The position numbers and the translations under genes are program-made. Under the pieces are notes generated by a model that worked only from the letters and a program-made list of their open reading frames with translations, was not told where the DNA came from and made no database searches. Below, in pieces: positions 25,740 through 35,417 of a stretch of 64,000 nucleotides of DNA; the first letter of the stretch is position 1; the number at the start of each line of letters is the position of its first letter. The DNA comes from Pseudomonas sp. GOM6. GTDB lineage: Bacteria > Pseudomonadota > Gammaproteobacteria > Pseudomonadales > Pseudomonadaceae. Location of the stretch: positions 434,001 through 498,000 of the forward strand of contig NZ_JARPUS010000001.1 of NCBI RefSeq assembly GCF_029537485.1. Reading direction: 5' to 3'.

Positions 25740-27659
25740 TCATAACGGATACCTCAGCGCCAGGCTGGCCTGCAGGCGCTGGGCCTGGCGGAAGGACTCG
25801 CGCAGGATGCGCCGGTCCAGGTGGTTGAGGCTGTCCGGATCGAGGCGGTTGGAGAACTCCAGGCCCTGCGCCGCCTGATGCTGGTGCAGTTGCAGGCGGG
25901 TCTGCTGGATGAAGTGGTAGGCCTCTTCGTAGGCCGCGCCGTCCTGGGGTTCGATCACTTCGCGGCGTACCAGTTCGGCGAAGCGACGCTGGGTGTTGCA
26001 CTCGTCCACGCCGTGGGCCAGGGCCAGCAGGCGGGCGCCGTCGACGAAGGGCGTCAGGCCTTCCTTCTTCAGGTCCAGGGTGTCCTTCTCGACACCCTTG
26101 CGCGCCACCACGAAATCGCGGAAGCGCCCCAGGGGCGGGCGATGGCTCAGGGCGTTGGCGGCCAGCATGCGCTGGAAGATGCCGTTACCGGCGATGTCGG
26201 CGAACAGTTGCCGGCGCAGCTGCGTGCAACCCTCCTCGGGGCCCCAGACCACGCGCAGGTCGAAGTAGATGCTCGAGCCCAGCAGGTTTTCCGGCGTGGC
26301 CTCGCGTACGAAGCTGGCGAAGCGCCGTGCCCACTCCTGGCGCGACAGGCACAGCTCGGGGTTGCCGGCCATGATGTTGCCCTGGCACAGGGTGAAGCCG
26401 CAGTCGGCCAGCAACTGGTTGATGCGCCGTGCGCGTGGCAGCAGCAGCTGGCGGATGCGCTCGGCCTCGGCGGCGCCGTCGGCTTCGAACAGAATGCCGT
26501 TGTCCTGGTCGGTGTGCAGGGTCTGCTCGCGGCGGCCTTCGCTGCCGAAGACCAGCCAGGTAAAGGGCACGCCGGGGTCGCCGAGCTCCTCCAGTACCAG
26601 CTCGATCACTCGGCTCACGGTGTGGTCGTTGAGCAGGGTGATCAGCTGGGTGATCTGTGTCGAGCTGGCGCCGTGGGCGAGCATGCGTTGCACCAGCAGG
26701 CGGATGTCGCCGCGCAGCGCCACCAGGGTGTCGATACGCGGCGCCTGGCGGATGGTGCGTGCCAGGTGCACCAGGTCGACGCGTTGCAGGGAGAACAGGT
26801 CGCGTTCGGAGACCACGCCGACCAGGTGCTCGTCCTCCACCAGGCAGATGTGGGCGATATGTCGCTCGGTCATCGCCAGAGCCGCGTCGAAGGCCGTGGC
26901 CTGGGGGGGCAGGTGGAACGGATGCTGGGTCATCAGCGCACTGATCGGCTGCTCCAGCGAGTCCCCGGCGGCCACCACCCGGCGCAGATCGCGCAGGGTA
27001 AAGATGCCCAGCGGGCGTTGCGCCTCATCGACGATGACGATGCTGCCGACATGCTGCTCGTGCATCTGCCGCACGGCGTCGCGCAACGAGGTGTCCGGTG
27101 GGCAGGCGACCGGTTGCTGCATGGCCAGTTCGCGCAGGCTGGTGTCCAGTGAGTACTGGGCGCCGAGGTTCTCGGCCGCGCGCAGCTGCACCTGCTGGTT
27201 GACCTGGTCGAGCAGGCTGGACACGCCACGCAGGGCGAAGTCGCGGAACACCGTGCACTGGGCGAACAGGCGGACGAAAGCGGCCTTGCCCAGCAGCAGG
27301 CAGAAGGTGTCTTCGCCCGCGAGGTGCGCGGTGCGGGTGGCACGTTCGCCGAGCAGCGCGGCCAGCGGGAAGCACTCGCCGCTGGCGATCTCGAAGGTGG
27401 TCTCGTTGCCGCCCTTGGCGCTGTGCGGGCGCTCGCCGACCACCAGGCCCTGCTTGACGATATAGAAGTGCTGCACCACGCCGTCTTGCGGGGCGATGAT
27501 GGTCTCGCCAGCGGCATAGAAACGCAGTTGGCAGTTCTCTACCAGAAACGCCAGCTGGGCACTTTCCATCTGATTGAACGGCGGGTATTTGCGCAGGAAC
27601 TCCATGGTGCCGTGGATGTTCTGCATCACTGCCGTCTTGCCTGCGTCTTGGATCGCCAT
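25740..27659 (-). CDS. cNMP-binding / CBS / DUF294 nucleotidyltransferase-like signalling protein
   Basis: The 639-residue protein has a cyclic-nucleotide-binding-like domain (about 20-145, with EIASGECFPLAALLGE), two CBS domains (about 175-290, with MHEQHVGSIVIVDEAQRPLGIFTLRDL), a DUF294 nucleotidyltransferase domain (about 330-450; FGSEGRREQTLHTDQDNGI, with a DQD metal pair) and a DUF294_C helical domain to the end. The family is tied to acetate/propionate metabolism loci and is thought to sense nucleotides. Its second messenger and target are unknown. With the adjacent DEDDh exonuclease it forms a recurrent pair. The start at 27659 is the first in frame with no convincing ribosome site; Met12 is an alternative. 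Confidence 0.9.
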   Translation of the reverse strand: MAIQDAGKTAVMQNIHGTMEFLRKYPPFNQMESAQLAFLVENCQLRFYAAGETIIAPQDGVVQHFYIVKQGLVVGERPHSAKGGNETTFEIASGECFPLAALLGERATRTAHLAGEDTFCLLLGKAAFVRLFAQCTVFRDFALRGVSSLLDQVNQQVQLRAAENLGAQYSLDTSLRELAMQQPVACPPDTSLRDAVRQMHEQHVGSIVIVDEAQRPLGIFTLRDLRRVVAAGDSLEQPISALMTQHPFHLPPQATAFDAALAMTERHIAHICLVEDEHLVGVVSERDLFSLQRVDLVHLARTIRQAPRIDTLVALRGDIRLLVQRMLAHGASSTQITQLITLLNDHTVSRVIELVLEELGDPGVPFTWLVFGSEGRREQTLHTDQDNGILFEADGAAEAERIRQLLLPRARRINQLLADCGFTLCQGNIMAGNPELCLSRQEWARRFASFVREATPENLLGSSIYFDLRVVWGPEEGCTQLRRQLFADIAGNGIFQRMLAANALSHRPPLGRFRDFVVARKGVEKDTLDLKKEGLTPFVDGARLLALAHGVDECNTQRRFAELVRREVIEPQDGAAYEEAYHFIQQTRLQLHQHQAAQGLEFSNRLDPDSLNHLDRRILRESFRQAQRLQASLALRYPL

Positions 27660-27781
27660 GGGCGCTGTCCGCTGATCAGTTCTGCCCCATGTTAGTCGGG
27701 CTGGCGATCTACGCCATAGGACCTAGGTCGCAGCAGGTTATGGGCGGATAATGCCTGCTCAGGTCATGCACGGAGGTTTCC

Positions 27782-28828
27782 ATGTCCCACGCCATCGCCG
27801 AGCTGCTCGGCATTCGCCACCCCATCATCCAGGCGCCCATGGTCGGTGTGTCGACGCCGGAATTGGCCGCGGCGGTCTCCAATGCCGGTGGCCTGGGTTC
27901 GCTGGGCATCGGTTCCAGCAGCCCGGCGCAAGCTCGTGAACTGATCGAGCAGACCCGCGCGCTGACTGACAAGCCATTCAATATCAACCTGTTTTGCCAC
28001 CGTCCGGCGTGCGCCGATGCGCAGCGCGAGTCGCAGTGGCTGCAGTGCCTGCGCCCACTGTTTGCCGAGTTCGGCGCCGAGCCGCCGCAGCAACTGCGCG
28101 AGGCCTACCGGAGCTTTCTCGCCGACCCGGTGATGCTCGACCTGCTGCTGGAGCAGCGCCCGGCGGTGGTCAGCTTCCATTTCGGCCTGCCGCCGCAGGA
28201 CTGGGTCGATGCGCTCAAGGCAGCCGGTATTCGCCTGCTGGCCTGTGTCACCCGTTCGGCCGAGGCGCGCCTGGCCGAAGCAGTGGGCGTCGATGCGCTG
28301 GTAGCGCAGGGCGTCGAGGCCGGCGGCCATCGGGGCGTGTTCGAGCCGGCCGCTGGCGACGCCGCCATCGGCACCCTGGCGTTGGTGCGGGTGCTGGTGC
28401 GGCAGTGTCGCCTGCCGATCATCGCCGCCGGCGGCATCATGGACGGTGCCGGCATCAAGGCCGCGCTGGCCCTGGGCGCGGCCGGGGTGCAGATGGGCAC
28501 GGCCTTCGTGCTGTGCCCGGAGTCCTCGGCCAATGCCGCCTACCGCGAGGCACTGAAGAGCGAACGGGCCCACGACACGGCGATCACCGCCAATATCTCC
28601 GGCCGCCCGGCGCGTGGGCTGGTCAATCGCCTGTATGGTGATGCTGGCGCACGGCTGCCGGACTATCCCATCGCCTACGACGCGGCCAAGGCGCTGCACG
28701 CCGTGGCCAGTGCCCAGGGCTGCCACGATTTCGCAGCGCAGTGGGCTGGCCAGGGGGCGCCGCTGGTGCGCGAGCTGCCCGCGGCCGAGCTGCTGGCGCT
28801 GCTGGTCGAGGAAATGCAGCGGTCATGA
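27782..28828 (+). CDS. Nitronate monooxygenase / 2-nitropropane dioxygenase family FMN enzyme
   Basis: The 348-residue TIM-barrel protein begins with [30 protein letters not shown] (residues about 13-42), which is diagnostic of the family. NINLFCHRP lies near 67, [10 protein letters not shown] near 178 (the FMN/catalytic His block) and AAGGIMDG near 217. Such enzymes oxidise nitronates with O2 and FMN; some members are instead enoyl-ACP reductase-like. A CACGGAGG ribosome site lies about 8 nt upstream. A bidirectional-looking terminator follows directly, so it is monocistronic. Confidence 0.88.
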   Translation: MSHAIAELLGIRHPIIQAPMVGVSTPELAAAVSNAGGLGSLGIGSSSPAQARELIEQTRALTDKPFNINLFCHRPACADAQRESQWLQCLRPLFAEFGAEPPQQLREAYRSFLADPVMLDLLLEQRPAVVSFHFGLPPQDWVDALKAAGIRLLACVTRSAEARLAEAVGVDALVAQGVEAGGHRGVFEPAAGDAAIGTLALVRVLVRQCRLPIIAAGGIMDGAGIKAALALGAAGVQMGTAFVLCPESSANAAYREALKSERAHDTAITANISGRPARGLVNRLYGDAGARLPDYPIAYDAAKALHAVASAQGCHDFAAQWAGQGAPLVRELPAAELLALLVEEMQRS

Positions 28829-28830
28829 AA

Positions 28831-28863
28831 AAAGGCCAGCGGGTTGCCCCGCTGGCCTTTTCT
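28831..28863 (+). terminator. Terminator after the nitronate monooxygenase gene
   Basis: AAGGCCAGCGGG-TTG-CCCCGCTGGCCTT hairpin flanked by A- and T-rich sequence; it could work in both directions. Confidence 0.88.
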
Positions 28864-29059
28864 ACCTCCGCCCGGAATCAGGGCAGGGTGAACAGCACGT
28901 GCTCTATCCACACAGTCGCTGCGTCTGTCAGCTCGCAGGCCTTGTTGTTACTGGTGCTGCTGCACAGCTTTCATTTGAATGATATTTCCTGTTTTTTTGC
29001 GTATTTTTGGCTCGATTCATGAGCGTTGCAGGATGGTGCTTGTCAATAAAAGGTTTCTG

Positions 29060-29089
29060 TTGAAACTATTTTTCGTTATCCTGTATGAA
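29060..29089 (+). promoter_or_regulatory. Candidate sigma-70 promoter in the AT-richer leader of the betaine-type ABC operon
   Basis: TTGAAA (29060-29065), 18 bp, TATGAA (29084-29089). The 409-bp gap 28829-29237 is clearly less GC-rich around 28970-29110 than its neighbours and otherwise holds no recognised gene. The transcript would have a leader of about 140 nt before the binding-protein gene. Confidence 0.4.
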
Positions 29090-29237
29090 TGTTCAGCTTT
29101 TCCAAAAGCCTCCTCACATCTCGTTTTCGGACGCTCCCGCTTTGGCGTCCTGCTTTCTGTGCGGCCCTGTCTGCACTGTCCACTTCCGCTTCGGCGGTTC
29201 CTCTGCCTCGTCTTGAGCACTGCAACTGGAGAACAAT

Positions 29238-30233
29238 ATGAAACTCTCTACCAAGCTGGCCGGCTGTCTGGCCCTGGCCCTCGGCACTTCCTCTTTCGGC
29301 GCCTTTGCCGCCGATGCGTGTGAAGTCGATCGCGCCATCAATTTCGGCGGCATGAGCTGGGATTCGAACCTGGTCATGGTCGATATCGAGCGCTTCATTC
29401 TGGAGAACGGCTACGGCTGCAAGACCCAGGTCCAGGCCGGCGAGTCGGTGGCCATCCTCGCCGGCCTGCAGCGCGGCGATGTCGACGTAATGTCTGAAGT
29501 CTGGAGCAACAGCCTGCGTGAGCCGTGGGAAAAAGCCCTGAAGACCGGCAAGGTAAAAACGGCCGGTGAGGCCTATCAGGGCGAGGAAGCCTGGTACGTT
29601 CCGCGCTACACCGCCGAGCGTTTCCCCGAGTTGAAGGCGGCCAGTGACCTGCCCAAGTTCAAGGACAAGTTCGCCGACCCGGAAGAGCCGGGCAAAGGCC
29701 GCTTCTATGGTTGCCCGGCCGGCTGGGGCTGCGATGCCACCGCGCGCAACCTGTTCAAGGCCTTCGAGCTGGGCGAGAGCTTCACCTACTACTCGCCGGG
29801 CACCGCCGCAGCGCAGCGTGCGGCCATCACCTCGGCCTACAAGCGCAAGCGCGACATCGTCTTCTACTACTGGGTGCCGACCCCGCTGGTGGGTGAGCTG
29901 GACCTGGTCAAGCTGGACATGCCGCCCTACGACGAGGCCGCGCACCAGTGCAACACTTCGGCCGACTGCGCCGATCCCAAGCCCAGCGCCTACCCGCAGA
30001 ACCCGGTGCTGACCGCGCTTAACAGCGAGTTCAGCCAGCAGGCGCCGAAGCTTGCCGCGTTCTTCGCCAAGGTCAATGTGGCGCCGGACGAGCTGAACAA
30101 GGTGCTGGCCTGGGCCAATGCCGAAGGTGCCGAAAGCGACGAGACGGCGCGCCAGTACCTGCGCGAATACCCGCAGTCCTGGAGCCAGTGGCTGCCAGAG
30201 GATGTGGCCGAGCGCGTCAAACAGGCTCTCTGA
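29238..30233 (+). CDS. Glycine betaine/choline-type ABC transporter substrate-binding protein
   Basis: The 331-residue protein has a signal peptide (1-25, ending AFAA) and the OpuAC/ProX fold: INFGGMSWDSNLVMVDIERFILENGYGCKT (residues about 34-62), GESVAILAGLQRGDVDVMSEVWSN (about 70-93) and aromatic residues (W-S-W-D, YYSP, FYYWVPTPL) that would form a cation-pi cage for quaternary amines. It is the first gene of an SBP-permease-ATPase set. GGAGAAC is the ribosome site. A strong hairpin lies directly after its stop. Osmoprotectant or betaine catabolic uptake is inferred from the family; no dehydrogenase genes adjoin it. Confidence 0.88.
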   Translation: MKLSTKLAGCLALALGTSSFGAFAADACEVDRAINFGGMSWDSNLVMVDIERFILENGYGCKTQVQAGESVAILAGLQRGDVDVMSEVWSNSLREPWEKALKTGKVKTAGEAYQGEEAWYVPRYTAERFPELKAASDLPKFKDKFADPEEPGKGRFYGCPAGWGCDATARNLFKAFELGESFTYYSPGTAAAQRAAITSAYKRKRDIVFYYWVPTPLVGELDLVKLDMPPYDEAAHQCNTSADCADPKPSAYPQNPVLTALNSEFSQQAPKLAAFFAKVNVAPDELNKVLAWANAEGAESDETARQYLREYPQSWSQWLPEDVAERVKQAL

Positions 30234-30240
30234 GCTGCTG

Positions 30241-30271
30241 AACAGGCGCCAGCCTAAGGCTGGCGCCTGTT
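30241..30271 (+). repeat. Perfect 14-bp hairpin between binding protein and permease genes
   Basis: AACAGGCGCCAGCC-TAA-GGCTGGCGCCTGTT begins 7 bp after the SBP stop and has no T tract. It is placed to protect the SBP message or cut read-through, as in other ABC operons where the SBP is made in excess. Confidence 0.8.
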
Positions 30272-30294
30272 GCCCTTCCTGCTAGAGAAATCCT

Positions 30295-31158
30295 ATGTCG
30301 AATTCCTTTCCTGAATTGCTCCCCGCGCGGGACATGCGCCAGGCCATCGACCAGTTCGTCGAGCAGCTGGTGACCCAGTACGCAGACAGCCTGGAACGTC
30401 TGTCCGCGCCTTTCCTGCATCTGCTGGTGTGGCTTGAGCAGCTGTTGCGTGGCGCCCCCTGGTGGCTGGTGGTGCTGGCCGTCGCCGGTCTGGCCTGGCT
30501 GGCCAGCCGGCGCATCGGTCTGGCCGTGGCGATGGCCGCGCTGCTCTGCGTGGTCGGGCTGCTCGGCCTGTGGGATCGAGGCATGCAGACCCTGGCCCTG
30601 ATGATCATGGCCACCGGTCTGTCGGTGGTGATCGGTATTCCCACCGGCATCCTGATGTCGCGCTCGGACTGGCTGCGTAAACTGATGCTGCCGGTACTCG
30701 ACGTCATGCAGACCATGCCCGGCTTCGTCTACCTGATTCCGGTGGTGATGCTGTTCGGCCTGGGCAAGATCCCGGCGATCATCGCCACGGTGATCTACGC
30801 CGTACCGCCGCTGATCCGCCTCACCGACCTGGGCATCCGCCTGGTCGATGCCGAAGTGCTGGAAGCCTCGCGCGCTTTCGGTGCCAATGCCCGCCAGCAA
30901 CTGTTCGGCGTGCAGCTGCCACTGGCCCTGCCGAACATCATGGCCGGCATCAACCAGACCACCATGATGGCCCTGTCGATGGTAGTGATCGCCTCGATGA
31001 TCGGCGCCCGTGGCCTCGGCCAGGAGGTGCTGCTGGGCATCAACCGCCTGGAGGTCGGCCGTGGCCTGCTGGCCGGTATTGCCATCGTCGCCCTGGCGAT
31101 CATCTTCGACCGCATCACCCAGGCCTACGGCAAGCGTCAGAGTGGAGAGCGCCCATGA
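30295..31158 (+). CDS. Glycine betaine/choline-type ABC transporter permease
   Basis: The 287-residue protein has an N-terminal hydrophilic stretch, several membrane helices and the BPD-type EAA loop EASRAFGANARQQLFGVQLPLALPNIM near residue 188. MQTMPGFVYLIPVVMLFG near 138 is typical of ProW/OpuAB. It starts at 30295 (CTAGAGAAATCCT upstream) and overlaps the ATPase gene by 4 bp (ATGA). Confidence 0.9.
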   Translation: MSNSFPELLPARDMRQAIDQFVEQLVTQYADSLERLSAPFLHLLVWLEQLLRGAPWWLVVLAVAGLAWLASRRIGLAVAMAALLCVVGLLGLWDRGMQTLALMIMATGLSVVIGIPTGILMSRSDWLRKLMLPVLDVMQTMPGFVYLIPVVMLFGLGKIPAIIATVIYAVPPLIRLTDLGIRLVDAEVLEASRAFGANARQQLFGVQLPLALPNIMAGINQTTMMALSMVVIASMIGARGLGQEVLLGINRLEVGRGLLAGIAIVALAIIFDRITQAYGKRQSGERP

Positions 31159-32342
31159 GCAAGATCGAAGTCCGTGGCATCTACAAGCTGTTCGGCAAGC
31201 AGCCCGAGGCCTGGCTGGACAAGGCCCGCGCCGGCATGAGCAAGGAGCAGATGCTGGCCGAGGGCAAGCACGTGCTTGGCCTGCGCGATATCAGCCTGAG
31301 CATCGAGGCCGGCAGCATCTATGTGATCATGGGCCTTTCCGGTTCCGGCAAGTCGACCCTGATCCGCCACTTCAACCGCCTGATCGAGCCGACCGCCGGC
31401 GAGATCCTGGTCGATGGTCAGGACGTGATGAAGCTGGCGCCGCGCGAGCTGGAACGCTTCCGTCAGCGCACCATGAGCATGGTGTTCCAGCGCTTCGGCC
31501 TGTTGCCGCACCACAGCGTGCTGGACAACGCCGCCTACGGCCTGAAGATCCAGGGCGTGGCCCGCGCCGAGCGCGAAGCCAAGGCGCGCCACTGGCTGGA
31601 GCAGGTCGGCCTGGCCGGCTTCGAACAGCAGTTCCCGCACCAGCTGTCCGGCGGCATGCAGCAGCGCGTCGGCCTGGCCCGCGCGCTGGCCACCGATGCC
31701 GAGATTCTGCTGATGGACGAGGCCTTCTCCGCGCTCGACCCGCTGATCCGCCGCGAGATGCAGGACCAGTTGCTGGAGCTGCAGGCCAAGCTGAACAAGA
31801 CCATCGTGTTCATTACCCACGACCTCGACGAAGCCCTGCGCCTGGGCAACCGCATCGCCATCCTCAAGGACGGCGCGCTGGTGCAGGAAGGGACGCCCGA
31901 GGACATCCTGCTGCACCCGGCCAACGACTACGTGCAGGCCTTCCTGCAGGACGTCAACCGCGGCAAGGTGCTCACCGTGTCCCATGCCACGCGCGCGGGC
32001 AAGTTGACCCTGACCACCCGTACCGAGCCGGCCGCGGCGTTGCAGCGTCTGCAGCAGCTGGGGCTGGATTACGCGCCGGTGCTGGATGGCAAGGCTCTGC
32101 GCGGGGTGCTCACCGTGAGCGCGGCGCAGCGGGCCCTGGCCGAGAACGCACGCTCGATTGCCGGTTTCCTCGACGAAGTGGCCTCGGTGCCCGCCGACAC
32201 CGGCCTGGACAGCGTGCTGGCGCAGATGCTCCAGGCTCGCCAGCCGCTGGCGGTGACCGGTGATGACGGCGAGTTCGTCGGCTGGCTGTCGCGCAGCAAG
32301 GTGGTCGAGCTGGTCAGCCCTCCGGAGCAGCCGGCAGAGTAG
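31155..32342 (+). CDS. Glycine betaine/choline-type ABC transporter ATPase (ProV-like, with C-terminal CBS region)
   Basis: The 395-residue protein has Walker A GLSGSGKS (60-67), a Q-loop region, the signature LSGGMQQRVGLARALA (about 165-180) and Walker B ILLMDEAFSALDP (about 185-197). A C-terminal extension (about 275-395) resembles a CBS pair and could sense ionic strength, as in OpuA/ProV systems. The first 35 residues (FGKQPEAWLDKARAGMSKEQML) are the ProV-specific N-terminal arm. It overlaps the permease by 4 bp. A terminator shared with glcB follows. Confidence 0.92.
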   Translation: MSKIEVRGIYKLFGKQPEAWLDKARAGMSKEQMLAEGKHVLGLRDISLSIEAGSIYVIMGLSGSGKSTLIRHFNRLIEPTAGEILVDGQDVMKLAPRELERFRQRTMSMVFQRFGLLPHHSVLDNAAYGLKIQGVARAEREAKARHWLEQVGLAGFEQQFPHQLSGGMQQRVGLARALATDAEILLMDEAFSALDPLIRREMQDQLLELQAKLNKTIVFITHDLDEALRLGNRIAILKDGALVQEGTPEDILLHPANDYVQAFLQDVNRGKVLTVSHATRAGKLTLTTRTEPAAALQRLQQLGLDYAPVLDGKALRGVLTVSAAQRALAENARSIAGFLDEVASVPADTGLDSVLAQMLQARQPLAVTGDDGEFVGWLSRSKVVELVSPPEQPAE

Positions 32343-32431
32343 GTCGCCGGCCCTCCTGGCCTGCAGGTGGGGCTGGGGGCGTATGTTGGGCTTCGCTGCA
32401 CTACCCAGCCCGTCGGCATCCGCCGGGCAAT

Positions 32432-32460
32432 AAAAAACCGCCCTCAAGGGCGGTTTTTTT
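32432..32460. terminator. Bidirectional terminator between the ABC operon and glcB
   Basis: AAAAAACCGCCC-TCAA-GGGCGGTTTTTTT. It serves the ABC operon on the plus strand and glcB on the minus strand; both genes end within 120 bp. Confidence 0.93.
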
Positions 32461-32475
32461 CACTGCAGCGACGCG

Positions 32476-34653
32476 TTAGAGGCCGTTGGCGGCCTTGAAC
32501 TCGCGGCGGCGGCGGTGCAGGACCGGCTCGGTGTAGCCGTTCGGCTGCTTGGTGCCTTCGACTACCAGTTCCAGGGCGGCCTGGAAGGCGATGTTGCTGT
32601 CGAAGTTCGGCGCCAGCGGGCGGTACAGCGGGTCATTGGCGTTCTGGCGATCCACGACCGGGGCCATGCGCTTGAGGCTCTCGACTACCTGCTCCTCGGT
32701 GACCACGCCGTGGCGCAGCCAGTTGGCCAGCAGCTGGCTGGAGATACGCAGGGTGGCGCGGTCTTCCATCAGGCCGACGTCGTTGATGTCCGGCACCTTG
32801 GAGCAGCCGACGCCCTGGTCGATCCAGCGCACCACGTAACCGAGGATGCCCTGCGAGTTGTTGTCCAGTTCGTTCTGGATTTCCTCAGGCGTCCAGTTGG
32901 TGTTCGGCGCCAGCGGGATGGTCAGGATGTCGTCCACCGAGGCCGGGGTGCGCTTGGCCAGTTCGGCCTGACGGGCGAACACGTCAACCTTGTGGTAGTG
33001 CAGGGCGTGCAGGGTGGCGGCGGTCGGCGACGGGACCCAGGCGGTGTTGGCGCCGGACAGCGGGTGAGCGACTTTCTGCTCGACCATCGCAGCCATCAGG
33101 TCAGGCATGGCCCACATGCCCTTGCCGATCTGCGCGCGGCCTTGCAGGCCGGTGGCCAGGCCGATGTCGACGTTGTTGTTCTCGTAGGCACCGATCCACT
33201 TCTCGGACTTCATGGCGGCCTTGCGCACCACGGCGCCGGCTTCCATGGAGGTGTGGATTTCGTCACCGGTACGGTCGAGGAAGCCGGTGTTGATGAACAC
33301 CACGCGCTCGCTGGCGGCCTTGATGCACGCCTTGAGGTTGACGGTGGTGCGGCGCTCTTCGTCCATGATGCCGACTTTCAGGGTGTTGCGCGGCAGGCCG
33401 AGGACGTCTTCGACGCGGCTGAAGATTTCGCCGGCGAAGGCGACTTCTTCCGGGCCGTGCATCTTCGGCTTCACGATGTACACGGAGCCGGTGCGAGTGT
33501 TCTTGCGGCTGGTGTTGCCATTCAGGTTGTGGATGGCGATCAGGCTGGTGAACAGGCCGTCCTGGATGCCTTCCGGAACTTCGTTGCCGGCGGCGTCGAG
33601 GATGGCCGGGTTGGTCATCAGGTGGCCGACGTTACGCACGAACAGCAGGCTGCGGCCGTGCAGGGTCAGCTCGGAGCCGTCGACCTGGGTGTAGACGCGG
33701 TCCGGGTTCATGGTGCGGGTGAAGGTCTGGCCGCCCTTGCTGACTTCTTCAGCCAGATCGCCCTTCATCAGGCCCAGCCAGTTGCGGTAGACCACGACCT
33801 TGTCGTCGGCATCGACGGCGGCCACGGAGTCTTCGCAGTCCATGATGGTGGTCAGGGCGGCTTCCATCAGCACGTCCTTGACGCCGGCGGCATCGGTCTG
33901 GCCGATCGGGCTGTTGGCGTCGATCTGGATCTCGAAGTGCAGGCCGTTGTGCTTGAGTAGCACGGCAACCGGTGCAGCGGCTTCGCCCTGGAAGCCGATC
34001 AGCTGCGCATCGTCGCGCAGGCCGGTGTTGCTGCCGCCCTTGAGGCTGACGACCAAGCGGCCGTCGACGATCTTGTAGGCGGTGGAGTCGACGTGGGAGC
34101 CGGCGGCCAGCGGCGCGGCTTCGTCGAGGAAGGCGCGGGCGAAGGCGATGACCTTGTCGCCACGGACCTTGTTGTAGCCCTTGCCCTTCTCGGCGCCGCC
34201 TTCTTCGCTGATCACGTCGGTGCCGTACAGCGCGTCGTACAGCGAGCCCCAGCGGGCGTTGGAGGCGTTCAGGGCGAAGCGTGCGTTCATCACCGGCACG
34301 ACCAGCTGCGGGCCGGCCAGGCGGGCGATTTCTTCGTCGACATTCTGCGTGGTGGCCTGGAAGTCGGCCGGCTCCGGCAGCAGGTAGCCGATTTCCTGGA
34401 GGAAGGCCTTGTAAGCAGCGGCGTCATGCGCCTGGCCTTTGCGCGCCTGGTGCCAGGCATCGATCTGGGCCTGCAGCTCATCACGTTTGGCCAGCAGGGC
34501 ACGGTTCTTCGGGGCCAGATCGTTGATCACGGCTTCGGCGCCAGCCCAGAACGTGTCGGCAGCGATGCCGGTACCGGGGATGGCTTCATTGTTAATGAAG
34601 TCGTAAAGGGCTTTGGCGACCTGCAGACCACCAACTTGAACGCGTTCAGTCAT
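32476..34653 (-). CDS. glcB: Malate synthase G
   Basis: The 725-residue length and sequence match Glc[22 protein letters not shown] at the start, [21 protein letters not shown] near 155, [12 protein letters not shown] near 640, [14 protein letters not shown] (acetyl-CoA/glyoxylate Mg region) near 430, and [16 protein letters not shown] (family hallmark) near 457. It condenses acetyl-CoA and glyoxylate to malate in the glyoxylate shunt, for growth on acetate and fatty acids. The start at 34653 is preferred to an in-frame ATG 17 codons upstream because MTERVQ is the conserved N-terminus. The 273-bp gap upstream has no recognised operator. Confidence 0.96.
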   Translation of the reverse strand: MTERVQVGGLQVAKALYDFINNEAIPGTGIAADTFWAGAEAVINDLAPKNRALLAKRDELQAQIDAWHQARKGQAHDAAAYKAFLQEIGYLLPEPADFQATTQNVDEEIARLAGPQLVVPVMNARFALNASNARWGSLYDALYGTDVISEEGGAEKGKGYNKVRGDKVIAFARAFLDEAAPLAAGSHVDSTAYKIVDGRLVVSLKGGSNTGLRDDAQLIGFQGEAAAPVAVLLKHNGLHFEIQIDANSPIGQTDAAGVKDVLMEAALTTIMDCEDSVAAVDADDKVVVYRNWLGLMKGDLAEEVSKGGQTFTRTMNPDRVYTQVDGSELTLHGRSLLFVRNVGHLMTNPAILDAAGNEVPEGIQDGLFTSLIAIHNLNGNTSRKNTRTGSVYIVKPKMHGPEEVAFAGEIFSRVEDVLGLPRNTLKVGIMDEERRTTVNLKACIKAASERVVFINTGFLDRTGDEIHTSMEAGAVVRKAAMKSEKWIGAYENNNVDIGLATGLQGRAQIGKGMWAMPDLMAAMVEQKVAHPLSGANTAWVPSPTAATLHALHYHKVDVFARQAELAKRTPASVDDILTIPLAPNTNWTPEEIQNELDNNSQGILGYVVRWIDQGVGCSKVPDINDVGLMEDRATLRISSQLLANWLRHGVVTEEQVVESLKRMAPVVDRQNANDPLYRPLAPNFDSNIAFQAALELVVEGTKQPNGYTEPVLHRRRREFKAANGL

Positions 34654-34926
34654 TGCTTGCCTCACTCTGCTCAGGACCAGCTCAAAAACCAGGCGGGACG
34701 CCATGTAGTTCGAGCCGCGGAATACTACATGAAGCTTCTGGAAAAATCAGTGGAGTTGCGTCGCGGATAGACCGAAAGGCGCATATTAGTCACGTAGCGC
34801 CATATATGTTCTCAAATATTTCAATAATTGTTCTAGGTAAATCTATAAACGGTACACAATTTATCTGGCTGCGTTGCAGTGACGCCGCGTCGCACCCGCT
34901 ATGCTGTGGTTTTCTGGAGATTCGAC

Positions 34927-35370
34927 ATGTCGATAAACCGTGCTGCAGTTGCCGATCTTGACGCCCTCGTCCCGCTGTTCTGTGGCTATCTGACGTTTTA
35001 TCAGCGTGAGCATGACGAGGCCGAGGTGCTCCGTTTCCTCGCGCAGCGCCTGGAGCGGGGCGAGTCGGTGGTGTACCTGGCTCGTGATGGCCAGGGCCGT
35101 GCGCAGGGCTTCGTCCAGCTCTATCCGTTCTTCGCGTCGCTGCAGTTGTCACCGGCCTGGTTGCTCAGCGATCTGTTCGTTGCGCCAGCGGCGCGCCGTC
35201 AGGGGTTGGCCGAGGCGCTGATGGACAGCGCCCGCGTCCATGCCGAGGCTACGGGGGCCTGTGGCCTGCAGCTGGAGACGGCCAAGGATAATTTCGCCGG
35301 CCAGGCGCTCTACGAAAAGCTTGGCTATGTGCGCGATGAGGTGTTCTATACCTACTGGCTCGCGCTCTGA
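34927..35370 (+). CDS. GNAT-family N-acetyltransferase
   Basis: The 147-residue protein has the GNAT core: AQGFVQLYPFFASLQL (beta strands), LLSDLFVAPAARRQGLAEALMDSA (motif A, acetyl-CoA pyrophosphate loop R/Q-x-x-G-x-G/A as RRQGLA) and LQLETAKDNFAGQALYEKLGYVRDEVFYTYWL (motif B). A GGAG ribosome site lies 7-8 nt upstream of 34927. Its acceptor is unknown. It lies between glcB and the ACT protein, as in the glcB region of P. aeruginosa (from memory). Confidence 0.9.
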   Translation: MSINRAAVADLDALVPLFCGYLTFYQREHDEAEVLRFLAQRLERGESVVYLARDGQGRAQGFVQLYPFFASLQLSPAWLLSDLFVAPAARRQGLAEALMDSARVHAEATGACGLQLETAKDNFAGQALYEKLGYVRDEVFYTYWLAL

Positions 35371-35417
35371 TTCGCTGCCGAGCGCACCTTATTTCGAACT
35401 GCCGCAAGGAGTTACCC

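Noticed and set aside
25821..27152. 443-codon plus-strand frame opposite the DUF294 gene
   Set aside because: It has a Gln/Val/Leu-biased composition with no domain; the minus-strand protein has four recognisable domains.
30217..30900. Minus-strand open frame antisense to the betaine-type permease
   Set aside because: It has His/Gln-rich shadow composition and no start site; the permease has a clear EAA loop.
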